From Bettongia penicillata ogilbyi (Eukaryota; Chordata; Mammalia; Diprotodontia; Potoroidae): DNA of 64,000 nucleotides. A program made the position numbers and the translations under genes. The stretch spans positions 62,001 to 126,000 of the forward strand of contig JAJHZJ010000751.1 in the NCBI GenBank assembly GCA_023548195.1, written 5' to 3'. The number at the start of each line of letters is the position of its first letter. The first letter of the stretch is position 1. The notes under the pieces are model-generated. The model had not been told where the DNA came from, searched no databases, and saw nothing but the letters and a program-made list of their open reading frames with translations. Shown piece by piece: positions 12,215 through 25,000 of this stretch.

Positions 12215-12745
12215 CTGATAGAGGTAATCCATGAGGTGATGTCTTGACTTATTCCTGAATTGCATTTCTGTGAGACAGTCATCAAAATCCAGTGGCCAGA
12301 TAGAAGTCAAGAGCACTGCTGAAGGTCTAGGATGCAGTGGTTGACCTTGGCTTCTTCAACATCTGAACAAACCCTTAGCACCCCATAATGCCTTCTTCAG
12401 ACACCTTTGTGACTATCGGAACAAATTATTTTCATCTGCCTCTTCTGCTGGGGATGCAAGAAGTTTTCACAATCTTGGGGTACACATCCCCTAACTCACT
12501 GACACATGTGAGGCTTATTGGTTACTCTCAGTTTGAGTTAGCCATCTGCCAAGACAGTTTTACTGGTATGTGGCTGTTGTACATACTAGAGCAACTTAGA
12601 TCCACAAATGAGAGTTAAGTGAAGGTGAATACAACAGGTGGATGAGAAGCCCTGAAAAGGGCTAAGCAATCCCTCACACCAGAGGTGCAAGTCCTCCTTG
12701 AACACTACCTATTGACAGCAGCAGATCACATTCAGTATAGGTATG
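12215..12745 (-). repeat. RTE-associated non-autonomous repeat
   Basis: GAGGTGATGTCTTGACTTAT followed by CAAAATCCAGTGGCCAGATA and TGACCTTGGCTTCTTCAAC is a pattern I recognise from marsupial repeats that share tails with an RTE LINE. The same opening block is seen at 44.5 kb. The 76-codon frame inside it has no family features and is probably chance. The strand is set by analogy with the 44.5 kb copy. Family assignment is from memory and unconfirmed. Confidence 0.5.
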
Positions 12746-14058
12746 ACTTGGAAGACTGTTCTTTTCTTCTTTGGTGTTACACAACCAGACAAGTTATAAA
12801 AACCAGGCTAAAACAATCAATATGATAATCCCATAATCTTATCAAACTAAAACAAAATATTCTGGTTAGACCTCTTATTCCATAAATTTTACCAATAAGT
12901 AAAAAATGAATGATGAACAAGCAAAAAACAAATGCATTTGCTACGCATCCCCTTCCAGGGAGATCTATAGTTTTGTTACCTGTGCGTGTCTGTGTGTATT
13001 TGTGTAGTGTTTCTGTTATAAAACATTTTCACTACCTCATTTATGCTGTGCATACGTTTTATTTGCATTTTATATAGAATCTTATGCAAATATATCAATG
13101 AAAAGTTTACCATAGGACTCAGAGCAGATCCCTAATGTATTAGTTACAGATAGATCAGAACATTCAACTAATTCCAGGTGCATATATCTCTTCTACATCT
13201 CCTTGAATGAAATGGTGCTCAAATATTCTAATAATCACAGAAACAAGAAAATAAAGATGTCACTATCATATGACCCATACACTCCTAGGTAAACATAAAT
13301 ATAAAAATCAGTATCTATTGATATTTTTAGCTACATTATCTGTATTTCCATCTCCATCTTTGTTTACTTTTGTTGATTGGACTTCAGGAAACCAAGTACT
13401 TTAATACATTTCCACATAAGGGAAGAATTTGGTGATCAGTACAGTACCACAAAAAGGAAGTGTTTTATAAGTGCTAGATTGCTGGACTTGATATTTGTGA
13501 TGGAAGAATGAATGGCTTGAAAATGTGAAAATAATATACAATTTCTACTGTACTATAACCTGGATATGAATCAATGATATTAAATGAGAGAGGGAAAGCA
13601 CTATTGAAATTCTCATCTCAATATATACATGAATGAGACTGGAGGATAAACTAATGCAATTTTAGACTAAGTTAAGAAAAGCATAGATTCTACTACATTA
13701 AATTTGATTTAAGATATTTTCTCTCTTATTTAATCTGATATGGACATGAACATAGTCCAAAAAAACATGAAAAACTAACTGTGAAGCTGCGAAAATTAAT
13801 GTAATGTATGCATGCATGTGTATGTGTATGATGTGTTTATATGTAAAATTTTATAGAAAATATTTTTATGTTTCAAAGTTTAAATTTTTGTCAAACTATT
13901 TTTGCTTTATTGATTACAATATTCTTTCTCTTCACACATAAGCATGATATATTTTGCCATTTCACCTGACCTATAATTTCATTGATTCAGGCACAGGGCA
14001 AATCATCATAGCCAATCTATACCCTCTCTTCTTGTGCAATTCTTTCTTTTGATACTAC
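12746..14058. other. unassigned AT-rich DNA
   Basis: I see no gene, SINE or LINE here that I can name. Confidence 0.45.
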
Positions 14059-14690
14059 TGTGGGAGTGTAATGTTAATTAGAGAGTTAAAGATCTTCCCC
14101 ACCCATTAATGGGCCTTCCCATTGAGGGAAGCTTGATTAAGGAAGATTTGTTTTGTAGGAAAGCCCACACCCTTTGTTAATTTCTAATGAGGCACTGGTT
14201 CTCAAGGGTTGTGATGCTCCCTGCCTCTAAAAGTGTATATATACTCTGAGGTGAGGTATTGTTTTGGGGCATACTCAGTGGAAGTGTTTGTTTGGTCAGA
14301 GGAGACTCTGGGTAGCCACTAAGGAGGCCTTTAGCTTTAAAAATTCATATGTTGGTGCTTCTCTCTCTCATAACTATGTATGTATTATCAGACAGTTGGA
14401 TCTGTCTGTTGATCTATGATATGGTCAGATAATTGTAAGCCCTATCTGTTGGTCTTTATTTCTGTTTGTACTTTCTCTGAAGTTCAGGGTGCTGACGTTT
14501 TCCTCTGAACTAAGTGAATGATATATGTGCTTTATTAAAGTAGATCATTGACTCCTCAAACATTGCTTTCCTTTTAAAGAAGCAGGTCTAAGAACAAATA
14601 CAGTAAGCTCTCCTGTTTATGCCTGGGTCTTTGCTGTTCCAGGGAGGCAAGTCTACCTAAAATTTGAAAAATTTAACCAAGGTTTGGAAT
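14059..14690 (+). mobile_element. probable solo LTR of an endogenous retrovirus
   Basis: The segment opens with TGTGGGAGTGTAATG and has promoter-like order: a CT-rich, less AT-biased U3, a TATA-like GTATATATAC at 14234-14243, and an ATTAAA polyadenylation-type signal at 14534-14539, followed by a U5-like stretch. No gag, pol or env frames flank it. I could not find a convincing CA end or matching target-site duplication, so the right boundary is approximate. It could instead be an unrelated single-copy promoter-like sequence. Confidence 0.45.
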
Positions 14691-17079
14691 GATTAAGGTG
14701 GCTTCCAGATAAGCATATTTATTGTCTATCCATTATTCATTATATTATTGCCTGAAAGGTCTATTCCCTTTCTCAGAAATGTTTTTCTTTGATGTCATTT
14801 ATTATCATGCTACCTATATGCAATCTGTCTCTGACAACATGCTTTAAGCTAGGACTATATAATTGGAATGTATATTTGGATGGAAAATCCAATGAGTGTG
14901 GCCATCAGTACAAATGTTCTGTCCAACCCTTGATAATTGACAAGGGGCTATGAAATTAATTATATAGGTTCAAGAGAAAAGTATGGTGACCTTTTGAAAA
15001 CTTGAAGAACTTTCAATGATTCCAAGATTATTTTTGAAAAAAAATGAATTTTTTAAAAAAAGTCTACAGTAAATTCTACTAACAAGGATAATGAATCAAG
15101 GAATGCCACAAACCTTTAGAAAATAAAGTAGTCCTCTTTCCAATATATTTTAATAGAGTTAAAGTTATTGAAGTATATGTGAGGTATGGGTAAAAATCCA
15201 TTTTTTCATAAACATTCTAATTTTCCCCACAATATTTATTCAATAATAATTAAACCCATCTATTCTGTAGTATTTCAAAGAAACTTTTGTCAAAAAATGA
15301 ACTTCCTATTAACTTCAGGTTATATTCTTGGTACTCTGTTTTGTTTATTTGATCTGCTTATTTCTTTCACAAATCAGATTTAAAACATTTGCTTCTTTAC
15401 AATACATTTTTAAATCTAATATCTTGTAATGCACTTAACCTCTTAGTGATAGTTCTTTTTGATGTTTTATCCCATCTTATTTTCCTTATTAGTTTTATTA
15501 GAGCTTTAATAATTCCATTAGTCTTGACATTTGGTTACTATCATGTTAATTCTGTAAATTAATTTGTTGTTGGCATCTTAAACTTTGTTTTATTCAACTA
15601 TGATCAAAGGGTATCACTATTTCCATTGTTTTCTTCTTTTGCTTCTTTCAAAATATGCTTAAATTTGTCTTTAAATTTGGCTCTTTTTACTCTTGAGAAG
15701 ACTTACACTTTTCAAAAATTATTCATCAATATGCAATACCTATTCTAGGGCATTGTCATGAGTCTAAGTTCAACATTTTTAATATAAATTTTATCTTTTA
15801 ATTGTTCCATAGGTGACAAGTGAATGGATTTATAATAGTTTCTTGTGTATGAAAGGCATAGAATTTTTTAATCTTTCTTATTTGCCACACATTCTTCCTC
15901 AATCTCTCATTTTACATATATGTATATATGTGTGTTTGTGTGCATGTGTGTGTGGTTGTGTGTGTATGTTTGTACTACTTTTCCCATTTTATCTAATCAA
16001 AGACATCCGTTTCTAGACTCATATTTTCCCCTTCATAACTAAGATAAATTCATTATTTCCCCTTACTACGTTTTATATAATGGTTTTATGTTATTTGTGA
16101 ATATATGCATACATGTAATATATATAGATATGAAATATATAAAAGCAATATCTTGAAATAATTCAGATGAATTAGTCTACTCTATTTCATTGAATATGAA
16201 TTTAGATGAAGGATAGAGGTATATTATATAGATAGTGATATAGATAGAGATATTATCTATATTCCTTAATAAAGTCTACCTATCTGTAATCCATAATTCT
16301 ACCATTCAATTAAATTTTACAGAGGTAGATGGTATAGACTATAGTTCTAAGTCACTTTTCCACCAAAACTTCTACCTATGTTCCCACATATGAATGCCAA
16401 ATAGTGAATCTCATTTTTTTCCTATTTTTAAAATTTTTGTTTTCTATAAGTTCATAGAACACTTACATATTTACATGGATTCAGTTGGATGTTTCCCACT
16501 TCCATTACATTAATTTATTTCTTTATTCCATTAATGTTGTCCATTGTTCACTACTCATTCAGTATCAGTTATATATGTATATTTATACATCAATATATAC
16601 TTTCTATGATTGTCAATTTATTATATGTTGTAATGGAAATGAAGGATCTCTATTCTTTCAAGAAATATTTCATTCTCCCTGCAAATTGGAGAATATAAAA
16701 GCATAAATTCAGAATTTTCACCTTTTCTAAGAGAGTGAACCATCTGTCCTTTTTTGTATACATTACTGTTAATGTGCACTGGCAGAAATACAAGCAAAGC
16801 ACATTCTCTTCAGGTCATGGCAAAATTCCTCTTATCCTACATTCTTTTGGAAACAGATCCTTAGCTCTCTGCCCTCTAATTCTAGTTGACAGCTCTTATG
16901 ACCAACACTCCTGGTGAATTACTATTTGCCACATGCATTATCCTCCCTAGGGACTCATTTTCCAGGAGCTACAGACTGAGGTCTTTTTCTTTTTTCATTT
17001 TCAGACCTTACATAATACTTGTTTTATATCTCTCCAATATGATTATCAGGTATTACAGTTATTGGTACAGATCTTATTT
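14691..17079. other. unassigned very AT-rich DNA
   Basis: Long T-rich stretches between 15.1 and 15.9 kb have the texture of complement-strand L1 ORF2, but I cannot anchor them to a domain. Short TG/TA repeats lie at 15915-15970 and 16095-16260. No gene seen. Confidence 0.4.
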
Positions 17080-17195
17080 TTAGTTGTACTCTGCTGTATG
17101 TCTCATGAGTAAATGTATCTTCCCTAGTCCATGACACAATGATTTGAATATAGCCAGGGCTCAATAGGTGTATTCTGAGATAAAGCGAGTTGTGA
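17080..17195 (+). repeat. possible L2 LINE 3' end
   Basis: CTTCCCTAGTCCATGACACA and GCCAGGGCTCAATAGGTGT resemble the L2 terminus 'cctagcacagtgcctggcac...ctcaataaatg'. Weak. Confidence 0.4.
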
Positions 17196-17324
17196 ATTGA
17201 TGGGAAAGCAATGAATGGTTAAATGAATTTTTACTCCTTCTCTGGATTAGATTAGAGCAATAGCATAATTTCATAGTTCAAAGCCTAGGAGAACATCATA
17301 TTGTATGTTTTTGGAGGACCACGC

Positions 17325-17515
17325 TGTCATAGATTTAGGCCCGGAAGAGCCCTTAGAGGCCATGGAGTCCAAGTCCCTTCCTTTTACATATGAGATAACC
17401 AAGGTTTATTGAGGTTAAAATGTTGAACCCTAGGTCACACAGCTAAGTGACAGAGGTGTTATTTGAATCTATGTCTTCCTGACTCAAAGTCCAGTACTTT
17501 GTCCACTATATCATG
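17325..17515 (-). repeat. CORE-SINE
   Basis: Complement landmarks: AGGTCACACAGCTAAGTGAC, TGTCTTCCTGACTCAAAGTC, CCACTATATCATGCTGCTC. Its tRNA-like head runs directly into the CT repeat. Confidence 0.8.
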
Positions 17516-17517
17516 CT

Positions 17518-17578
<61 letters not shown>

Positions 17579-17660
17579 ATATATATACATATACGCACAC
17601 ACACGTATATACACATATACATGTGTGTACATATATATTTTTATATATATGTTATATTTT
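17516..17660. repeat. (CT)n then (TA)n/(CA)n microsatellite
   Basis: About 28 CT units (17519-17575), then TATATATACATATACGCACA-type sequence and TA-rich sequence to about 17655. Confidence 0.95.
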
Positions 17661-17959
17661 GAAACAATTTTGTCTTGAGAAAAATAAATTAAAAGTAATA
17701 TTAATTGTAGTCTTAAAAAACTATTTCTATCCCATCTATACACTTTTCCTGTAAATTACCTGTTGGTCAGAGAGTAGAAAATGATACTACTTAACCATTT
17801 GCAAGTGGTAGTGTTCACAAGAAGACTAACACTCCATCCATGGATGATAATATTGTCTCAAAAATCTAGGAATAGTTGCAAAATTAAGCTTATTATCAAT
17901 TACATACTCTCCATTATTCTTCACTTTTCAAATCCAATCACTTTCCAAGTCCTGCCCTA

Positions 17960-18195
17960 TTCATCTGGATGGTATGATAAAGAGAATGATTGGCCTAGAA
18001 TCAAGAAGACCTGAGTTGAAATCTGGCATCAGACACTTACTAGCTCTTTGTCCCTTGTTAAGCCAATAATTTCTGTTTACATCTGTTTAATCATCTATAA
18101 AATGCTGTGTCAAATGAGATATTATTTAGAAAGTGCTTACCATAGTGTCTGGTACAGAGTAGATACTTTACAAGTGATTTATTCCCTTTCCTCTC
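17960..18195 (+). repeat. CORE-SINE (MIR/THER type)
   Basis: ATCAAGAAGACCTGAGTTGA, TGGCATCAGACACTTACTAG, ATCATCTATAAAATGCTG, GTACAGAGTAGATAC, in the correct order. Confidence 0.8.
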
Positions 18196-18369
18196 TGGAA
18201 CATATCACCTACATTGATTTGTTTATTTATATACAGCTTCATTTTCTGGAGAAGAGAATGAGGCTGATGACTTTGCACAGGAATGACTTGATTAAACCCA
18301 ATTCACATGCAAGTCAAGACTTCTCTCTCATGATACCATTGACCCTCTTCGAGAATGAAGTGAAAATAA

Positions 18370-18600
18370 TAGACATCTAGATGGTGCAGTGGACATACTT
18401 GTAGGCTAAAGTCAGAAAGATCTGAATCAGAATTCAATTTCAGACATTTTTCAACTGTGTGACCTAGGGTAAATCACTTAAAACAGAGCTTAACCTCCCA
18501 CAATTGTGGTAAGAATCAAATGAGACAACATAAGTTAAGTGAGTTGCAACCTTTGGGTGCTATATAAAATGATGACGACAACAACGATGATGATGATGAA
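18370..18600 (+). repeat. CORE-SINE with GAT-rich tail
   Basis: CATCTAGATGGTGCAGTGGA (head), CAGAAAGATCTGAATCAG, TGTGTGACCTAGGGTAAATC, CAAATGAGACAACATAAGTT, TGGGTGCTATATAAAATG, then (GAT/GAC)n. Confidence 0.8.
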
Positions 18601-18774
18601 TTCAGTAGACAATGATGCTTATGATTTAGTATTATATCAATTTTAATAAAAAATCATAACCATTTTACTGTAAATACATCTATTTTCACCTGGAAATAAA
18701 AGCTGCACCAATAAAGGCTCATTTGTTTTATTCATTTATTAGATTTTTTTTCATTGTATATTAAAGAAAAAAGT

Positions 18775-18910
18775 TCCAGATTGGGATTGTGGAGTTGCAG
18801 ATCTGTCACAACTACATATGTATCATTGAGAAAATCATTTCACTCTCTTGGCTAGATTTATTTAAGGGGATGCACTAGGTGTTACTTGGACTCTTTTTCC
18901 ATCTCTGTTC
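18775..18910 (+). repeat. weak MIR-like SINE relic
   Basis: GATCTGTCACAACTACATAT, TGAGAAAATCATTTCACTC and a 'ttaaggggatgcactaggtg' segment suggest a decayed SINE. Confidence 0.4.
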
Positions 18911-19959
18911 TTATATGTAAACAAAAGAAATTATCTAAATTTGAAGTAAGCATGTATGCAAAATTTGATATTGTTTAGCCTAGGCCCTGTTTCATAGAAT
19001 AGCAGAATTCTCCTCCTTCGGACTGAGAAGTATAGACTGGTAATCAGTGTTAACTGTAACAGCCAGAGGGGATTTCAGAGACTTTAGCCATGATTAACTT
19101 TCTCTCACACAGTTAGGCTGCAAGAAATGACACAATGATGCATGGAGCCAAAATAAGTATTAGCCCTGGAGGAAGGGGGAGAAATAAATATCTCTCTGGG
19201 GAATAATTATTAAAGATCTATAATAAGCTTTATTAAAAATCAACCAGTTCAAATTTAGTTTATAAAATATTTTCAAAAACTACTTCTAACTCTTGATTCT
19301 CTGCTACCCTTCTCCTCAACCAAGATATGAATTAAAGCTGCTCTCAGTAAAAATCAGAAATTTGCTCAGACTCAGGAAATATTTGAGAGCTAGTGTAGGG
19401 CCAGGCTGGGGAGGAGAGAGTCTTTATCTGTATAGTCTTCAACTGAACAAGGTTGGTTTAATCTAAGAGAAAAGCTTTGAGTGTCCGTAATTTAACTCTT
19501 CACTGCTTTTGAAACAATACAGACACGATGGATTGAAACATCACCTCATCATTGGTCAAACACATTAAAAAGACATCTGGAATTTTTTTTTTTTCATTTG
19601 ATTTCCTTCATCTCTTCCCACACTCAGCAGTTCATTTGAGAGTATATAGTTCATCTCTCAATCTCCAGAGACCTCAAATCTGTCATTCTGTCCCTTAACT
19701 GATTCAAGGAAGTATAAGACATTTCTGAAATGTGGTCTTTGTTTGAATTCAAGCAATAACTTCTTACTTGCCTTCTACATTGCTTAAATGAGCAATATCA
19801 GTGAGCTGAATTAACCCAGTTTGGAGGTTGGAGTATTGCAAGAGAACCTAACAGTTACTGTTTCCTGTTCTGTTTTGCTGCATGAGGAAATGGTGACTAG
19901 TTGATTCTTAATCGTCCTCCAAATTGTTAACATAAAAATCTATTGAAGGGAAGCTCATT
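18911..19959. other. unassigned, mostly single-copy-looking DNA
   Basis: No repeat match that I recognise, notably in the less AT-rich 19010-19240. No coding frame of note. Confidence 0.45.
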
Positions 19960-20541
19960 TTAAAACATTCTTTTGAACTTTAATATTCTATTTTTTCCCA
20001 AATTACATGCAAAACAGTTTTAAACTGCATTTTTTTTGAGAATTTTGAGTTTCAGATTTGTCCTTTACTCTTCCGTATCATTCATAAGCAAGTAAATTGA
20101 TAAAGGTGCAGGCATGAAAACATATTCCTACATTAGTCATTTTGTGAAAGAAAGCAAAGACAAAAAAAAAGAAAAAAGAAAGTTCAACAATATACAATAT
20201 ATTTTGATCTCCATTTATATTCTATCAAGTCATTCTCTGGAGTTAGATGGTATTTTTCATCATAAGCTCTTAAGAATTGTCCTGGCTCTTTTTATAGCTG
20301 GGAATAATTGTCAGTCACAGGTGATCATTTTGCAATGTTGCTGTTACAGTGTATAATGTTTCCAACATTCTGTCACTTCACTTTGTAACAGGTCATGTAA
20401 GTTTTTCCAAGTGTTTTGAGAGCATCCTGCTCATCATTTCTTATAACACAACAATATTTCATCATAATCTTGTACCATGACTTCTTCAGCCACTCCCCAA
20501 TTAATGGGCTTCCCCTTACAAAAAAATAACTGCTTTATAGC

Positions 20542-20572
<31 letters not shown>

Positions 20573-20581
20573 TACACACAC

Positions 20582-20620
<39 letters not shown>

Positions 20621-22084
20621 AGTAGATAGTTTTTTTAATTTTCCCTTTTAAAAAAAGTCTCTTTGTAAAAGAAATGTAGCAATGGTAATGCTGACTCAAA
20701 CAGTATGCACAGTTCTGTAGTTCTCTGATCATAGTTTCAAAGTGCTCTCCAGAATGATTTGATCACAATTCCACTAACAGTTCATTAGTATCCCACTTTT
20801 CCCTCATCTCCTTCAACAGTTGTCATTTTCCTTTTCTGTCACATTTGCCAAACTGTTCAGTGCAAAGAGGTACCTCAGAGTTGTTTTAATTTGCATTCTC
20901 TAATCAACAGTTATTTAGAGCATTTTTATGTAACTATAGATAATTTTGATTTATTCATCTGAAAGTGATCTATTTGACCACTTATCAATAGGTGAATTAA
21001 TTGCATTATTATAAAATTTGGCTCAGTTTTCTATACACTTTAGAAAAGAGGCCTTTATGAGAGACATTTTCTGTAACTCCCCCCTCTGCTCAGTTTTCTG
21101 CTTTCCTTCTACCTTAGGTTGCATTGGTTTTGCTTGTGCAAAACATTTTTTAATTTAATGTAGATAAAGTTATTAATTTTCTATCCTATAATGTTCTCTA
21201 TCTCTGGTTATCAAGTCTTCCCTTATCCATAGATCTGACAGATAAGATATTTCATGATCCTCTAATTTCCTTATAATTTATGTCTAAATCATGTTCCCAT
21301 TTTTACCTAATCTTGATATATGATGTGAGTTGTTGTATACTTAGTTTCTGCCAAATTGCTTTTCAGTTTTCCCAGTATATTTTGTCAACCAGTAAATTCT
21401 TGTTTCCAAATTCTAGATCTTTACATTTAAAAAACACAAAGCTACAATGGTCTTTTCCTACCCTGTATTGTACACATAATCTATTCCACTAATTCACCAT
21501 TCTATTTCTTGGCCAGTACTAGAGTGATCTGATGGCTATTACTTTGTAATAGAATTTGAGATCTGATATGATTAGGACATTTTCCTTCACAGCTTTTAAT
21601 TGATTCCCTTAATATTGTTGACCTTTTGTTCTTCCAGATGAATTCCATTATTTTTTTCTAATGACATATACACTTTTTTTTCCAGTTTGATTGGTACAGG
21701 ACTGAATAAGCACATTGTTTTAGTTAGAATAACGGTTTCTATGATATTGACTTGGCCTACTCATGGACAATTGATATGTTTAATCATAAAGATATGACTT
21801 TATTTGTGTTAAAAAAATGATTTACAATTGTGTTCGTATATTTCCTGGATTTGTTTTGGCAGATTGACTCACAAGTATTTTATATTGTCTAAGGTTATTT
21901 TAAATGAAATTTGTTTCCATCTCTTGCTGCTGGACTTTGTTGGTAATATAGAGAAATGTTAATGGTTTATGTGAGTTTATTTTATTCCTTGAAACTTTGC
22001 TAGAGTTATTAATTATTATGTTTCAATCTGTTTTCAGAAATCAACAGTTCTTTCTCTGCTGATGGATAACTTTTTAAATATTAT
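19960..22084 (-). mobile_element. L1 3' half (reverse transcriptase C-terminal part to 3' UTR)
   Basis: On the complement this is L1 ORF2 downstream of the reverse transcriptase active site. Landmarks at the right end include CTCTGCTGATGGATAAC (near the FADD-type motif), then CTTGCTGCTGGACTTTGTTG, GATGAATTCCATTATT, CAGAGTTGTTTTAATTTGC and CCACTCCCCAATTAATGGGC, with the 3' end at the left. Frames are closed throughout. A TA/CA microsatellite sits inside it at 20540-20625. It stops abruptly at 22084, where the plus-strand L1 begins. The missing 5' part may be the minus-strand piece at 26035-29130. Confidence 0.8.
20540..20625. repeat. (TA)n-(CA/TG)n microsatellite
   Basis: ATATATATATATATGTATAT, ACACACACATATATATA, then a TG run to 20620. 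Confidence 0.95.
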
Positions 22085-25000
22085 TCCTTCAGAGAGGGGA
22101 GGGCAGAGCCAAGATGGTGGAATGAAAGCAGAGATGCACCTGAGTTCTTCCATAAATTCATTCAGATACCTCTAAAAAGTGAATCTTAGCAGCAAATTTT
22201 ATAGTGAGAGAATCCACTGGGAGACAGAGTATGGCAGGTTTCCAGCCTATGACTATATGGAAGTCAATGGAGAGTTCTATTACCATGGGTTGGAGGAGTG
22301 CAGAGAGAACACAGGCTGCACCAGAAAAGACTCACTTATAGCCAATCAGGAACAGCCCCAGGAGGTCTGAGTCACCAGCAGCAGTGTGGGTTCCCAAACC
22401 TCTCAGCACAGCATTGGAGCAAGGTGGACCTGCGTGGGAGAGAAGCCAGGATCTGTAGTAGAAACACAGGGTGCTCCTTGGGCTATCAGCTCACAGACTA
22501 AATGTTTGAAAGTCACTTACTTGAATTTCCAGAGCCAAGTTGGTAGAGTGAACTGTCATGGCACACCCTCCTTTGTTGACTTTGAAAAACCCAGAGAATA
22601 TTGCCCCATGAAAAATTTTGTAATAGTGGAGCCACCAGAAGGGGCACAGCAGGCTCTGTCTCAGGAGACTAGGGAGATTGATGAGAAAGATCTTTTGTTC
22701 ATTGGATGAAGGGGGAAGTGCAGGATGGAAGTGTCCCAAGAAGTCCTACCTCAGCAGAAAACTAGGAGATCCTGAGCTCTAGGCAGGTAGAAACAATCAG
22801 TGCCAACACCAGGACTCCAGGTATGCCTTAACACAGCCAGGAGAATTGGGTAGACACCAGAGGAGATGGGACTTACCAGTCATTGAACCTACCTGTGAAG
22901 CCCTAGGGGAGAAGGAGACCTCCACTGGCTAGCCCACCCCTCCTCCACAGTTCACACTGTGGAGGAAGCTTCAGAGTAAGCCCCAGGAAAACTCAGAAAG
23001 TCTTCACCTGGCCTCTGCCTTGGCTCATACCAGCCAGCTCACCACTGATGGGACAGAAATGTGTGACAGAGCCTGCTTTGTGCCAGAAGCAGGGATCCAC
23101 TTTAAAAGCCAGGAAAAAGTCAATCACCATGAACAAGAGGCAAATTAGAAAATCAAATACCATAGAACAGGGAGAGCGAAGATCAAAATATGAATTCAGA
23201 AGAGAACAGCATTAACACTCTGCCCGCATCTGAAACTTCAAAAAAGAATGCGGTTTCAAGCACAAAAAACATTATTAGAAGAGCTCAAGAAGGATTTTAT
23301 AAGCCAAATTAGAGAGGCAGAAGAAAAAATGACCGATTATCGATGATTATCAATGATAATCAAAATGCAATCAGCTCCTTAAAAAGAAAAATTGGCCAAA
23401 TGGAAAAGGAGGTACAAATCCTAACTGGAGAAAATAACTCCTTGTAAGGAAGAGTTGAACAAATGAAAAGGAAAGTACAAAGGCTAATTGAATAAAACAA
23501 TTCATTAAAAATTATAAGTGGGCAAGTAGAAGCTAATGACTCTAGGAGGCAACAAGACTCAGTCAAACAAAATCTCCACAATTAAAACAAGAAGAATATA
23601 TAAAATATCTCACTAGAAAAACAACTGACCTGGAAAATAGATCCAGGAGAGAAAAATCTAAGAATTATTGGTCTACCAGAAAACCATGATGAAAAAAATC
23701 TGACTAATATTTTTGAAGAAATCATCAAGGAAACTGCCCTGAGTTCCTAGATCCAGAGGGCAAAATAGTCATCAACAGAATCCACAGATCATCTCCTGAA
23801 AGAGATCTCAAACTAAAAATATCAAGGAATATTGTTGCCAAATTCCAAAATTATCAGGTGAAGGGGAAAATACAGCAATCATCTAGAAAGATATAATTCA
23901 AATATCAACGAACTATAGTCACGATCACACAGGACCTGGCATCTTCTACATTAAAAGATCAGAGTGATTGGAATATGATATACCATCACGGAAAGGAACA
24001 CAGAGTACAACCAAGGACCAATTACCCAGGAAATTTGAGCATAATCTTTAGGCAAGGGGAAGAATATTCAGTGAAATAAGGGGTTTGCAGACTTTGCTGA
24101 TGAAAAAGTCAGAGTTTAATAGAAGATTAGGTCTTCAAATACAAGACTCAATTGAAAGAGGCATGAAAAGGTAAACAGAAAAAAAAAAAGAAAAAAAAAC
24201 TTGTCATTCAACATGGGCTGCATCCCTATATGGAAGGAAGATACTTGTTAATCTTTGGAATCTTGTATTTATTATGACATTTATAGGGATTGAGGGTGAG
24301 GATATAAATTAATTGAGGTGACAATAAAAATCCTAAATAAGGGACATGAAGAAAGAAGAGAATAGGAGAAGTCAGAAAAGCATAACTTACATCACATAAA
24401 GAGGGACAAAAATATAATATTGTAGAGGGAAAGAAGGGAGAGAGGTGTGCATTGTTTGTGCTTTACTCTCATCAGAGTTGGACAAGGAGGGAATAACATA
24501 CTCAATTAAGTATAGAAATCTAATTTGCCCAACAAGCAGCAGGAGTGGAAAAGGGGAAAAAAGGAGGGAATGGTTAGAAGAGAGGGAAGAACTAATAAGG
24601 GGAAAGGGAAATAAAAGTGAGGATGGCTGAGAGAAGGGAGGGAAGAGTGAGGAAGGCTGTGGTCAAAAGTAAAACCTTTTTGAGGAGGGAAAGGAAGTAG
24701 GGAGAAATAAAAGTATAAATGGTGGGATGGGATGGAGAAAAAGACACAGATGGTAATCATGACTGTGAATGTGAATGGAATGAACTCTCCCATAAAATGG
24801 AGACAGATAGCAGAATGGATAAAAAAACCATAATCATGCAACATGTTGTTTACAAGAAACACATTTTAAACAAAGCAATACACACAGGTTAAAAGGTAAA
24901 AGGATGGCATAGAGTATATTATGCTCAAGCAAAAGTTAAAAAAAAAACACTACAAAACAACAGGGGTAGCAATCCTAATCTCAGAGAAAGCAAAAGCAAA

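Noticed and set aside
12388..12618. 76-codon frame
   Set aside because: Lies within a repeat that I associate with the RTE family; no domain.
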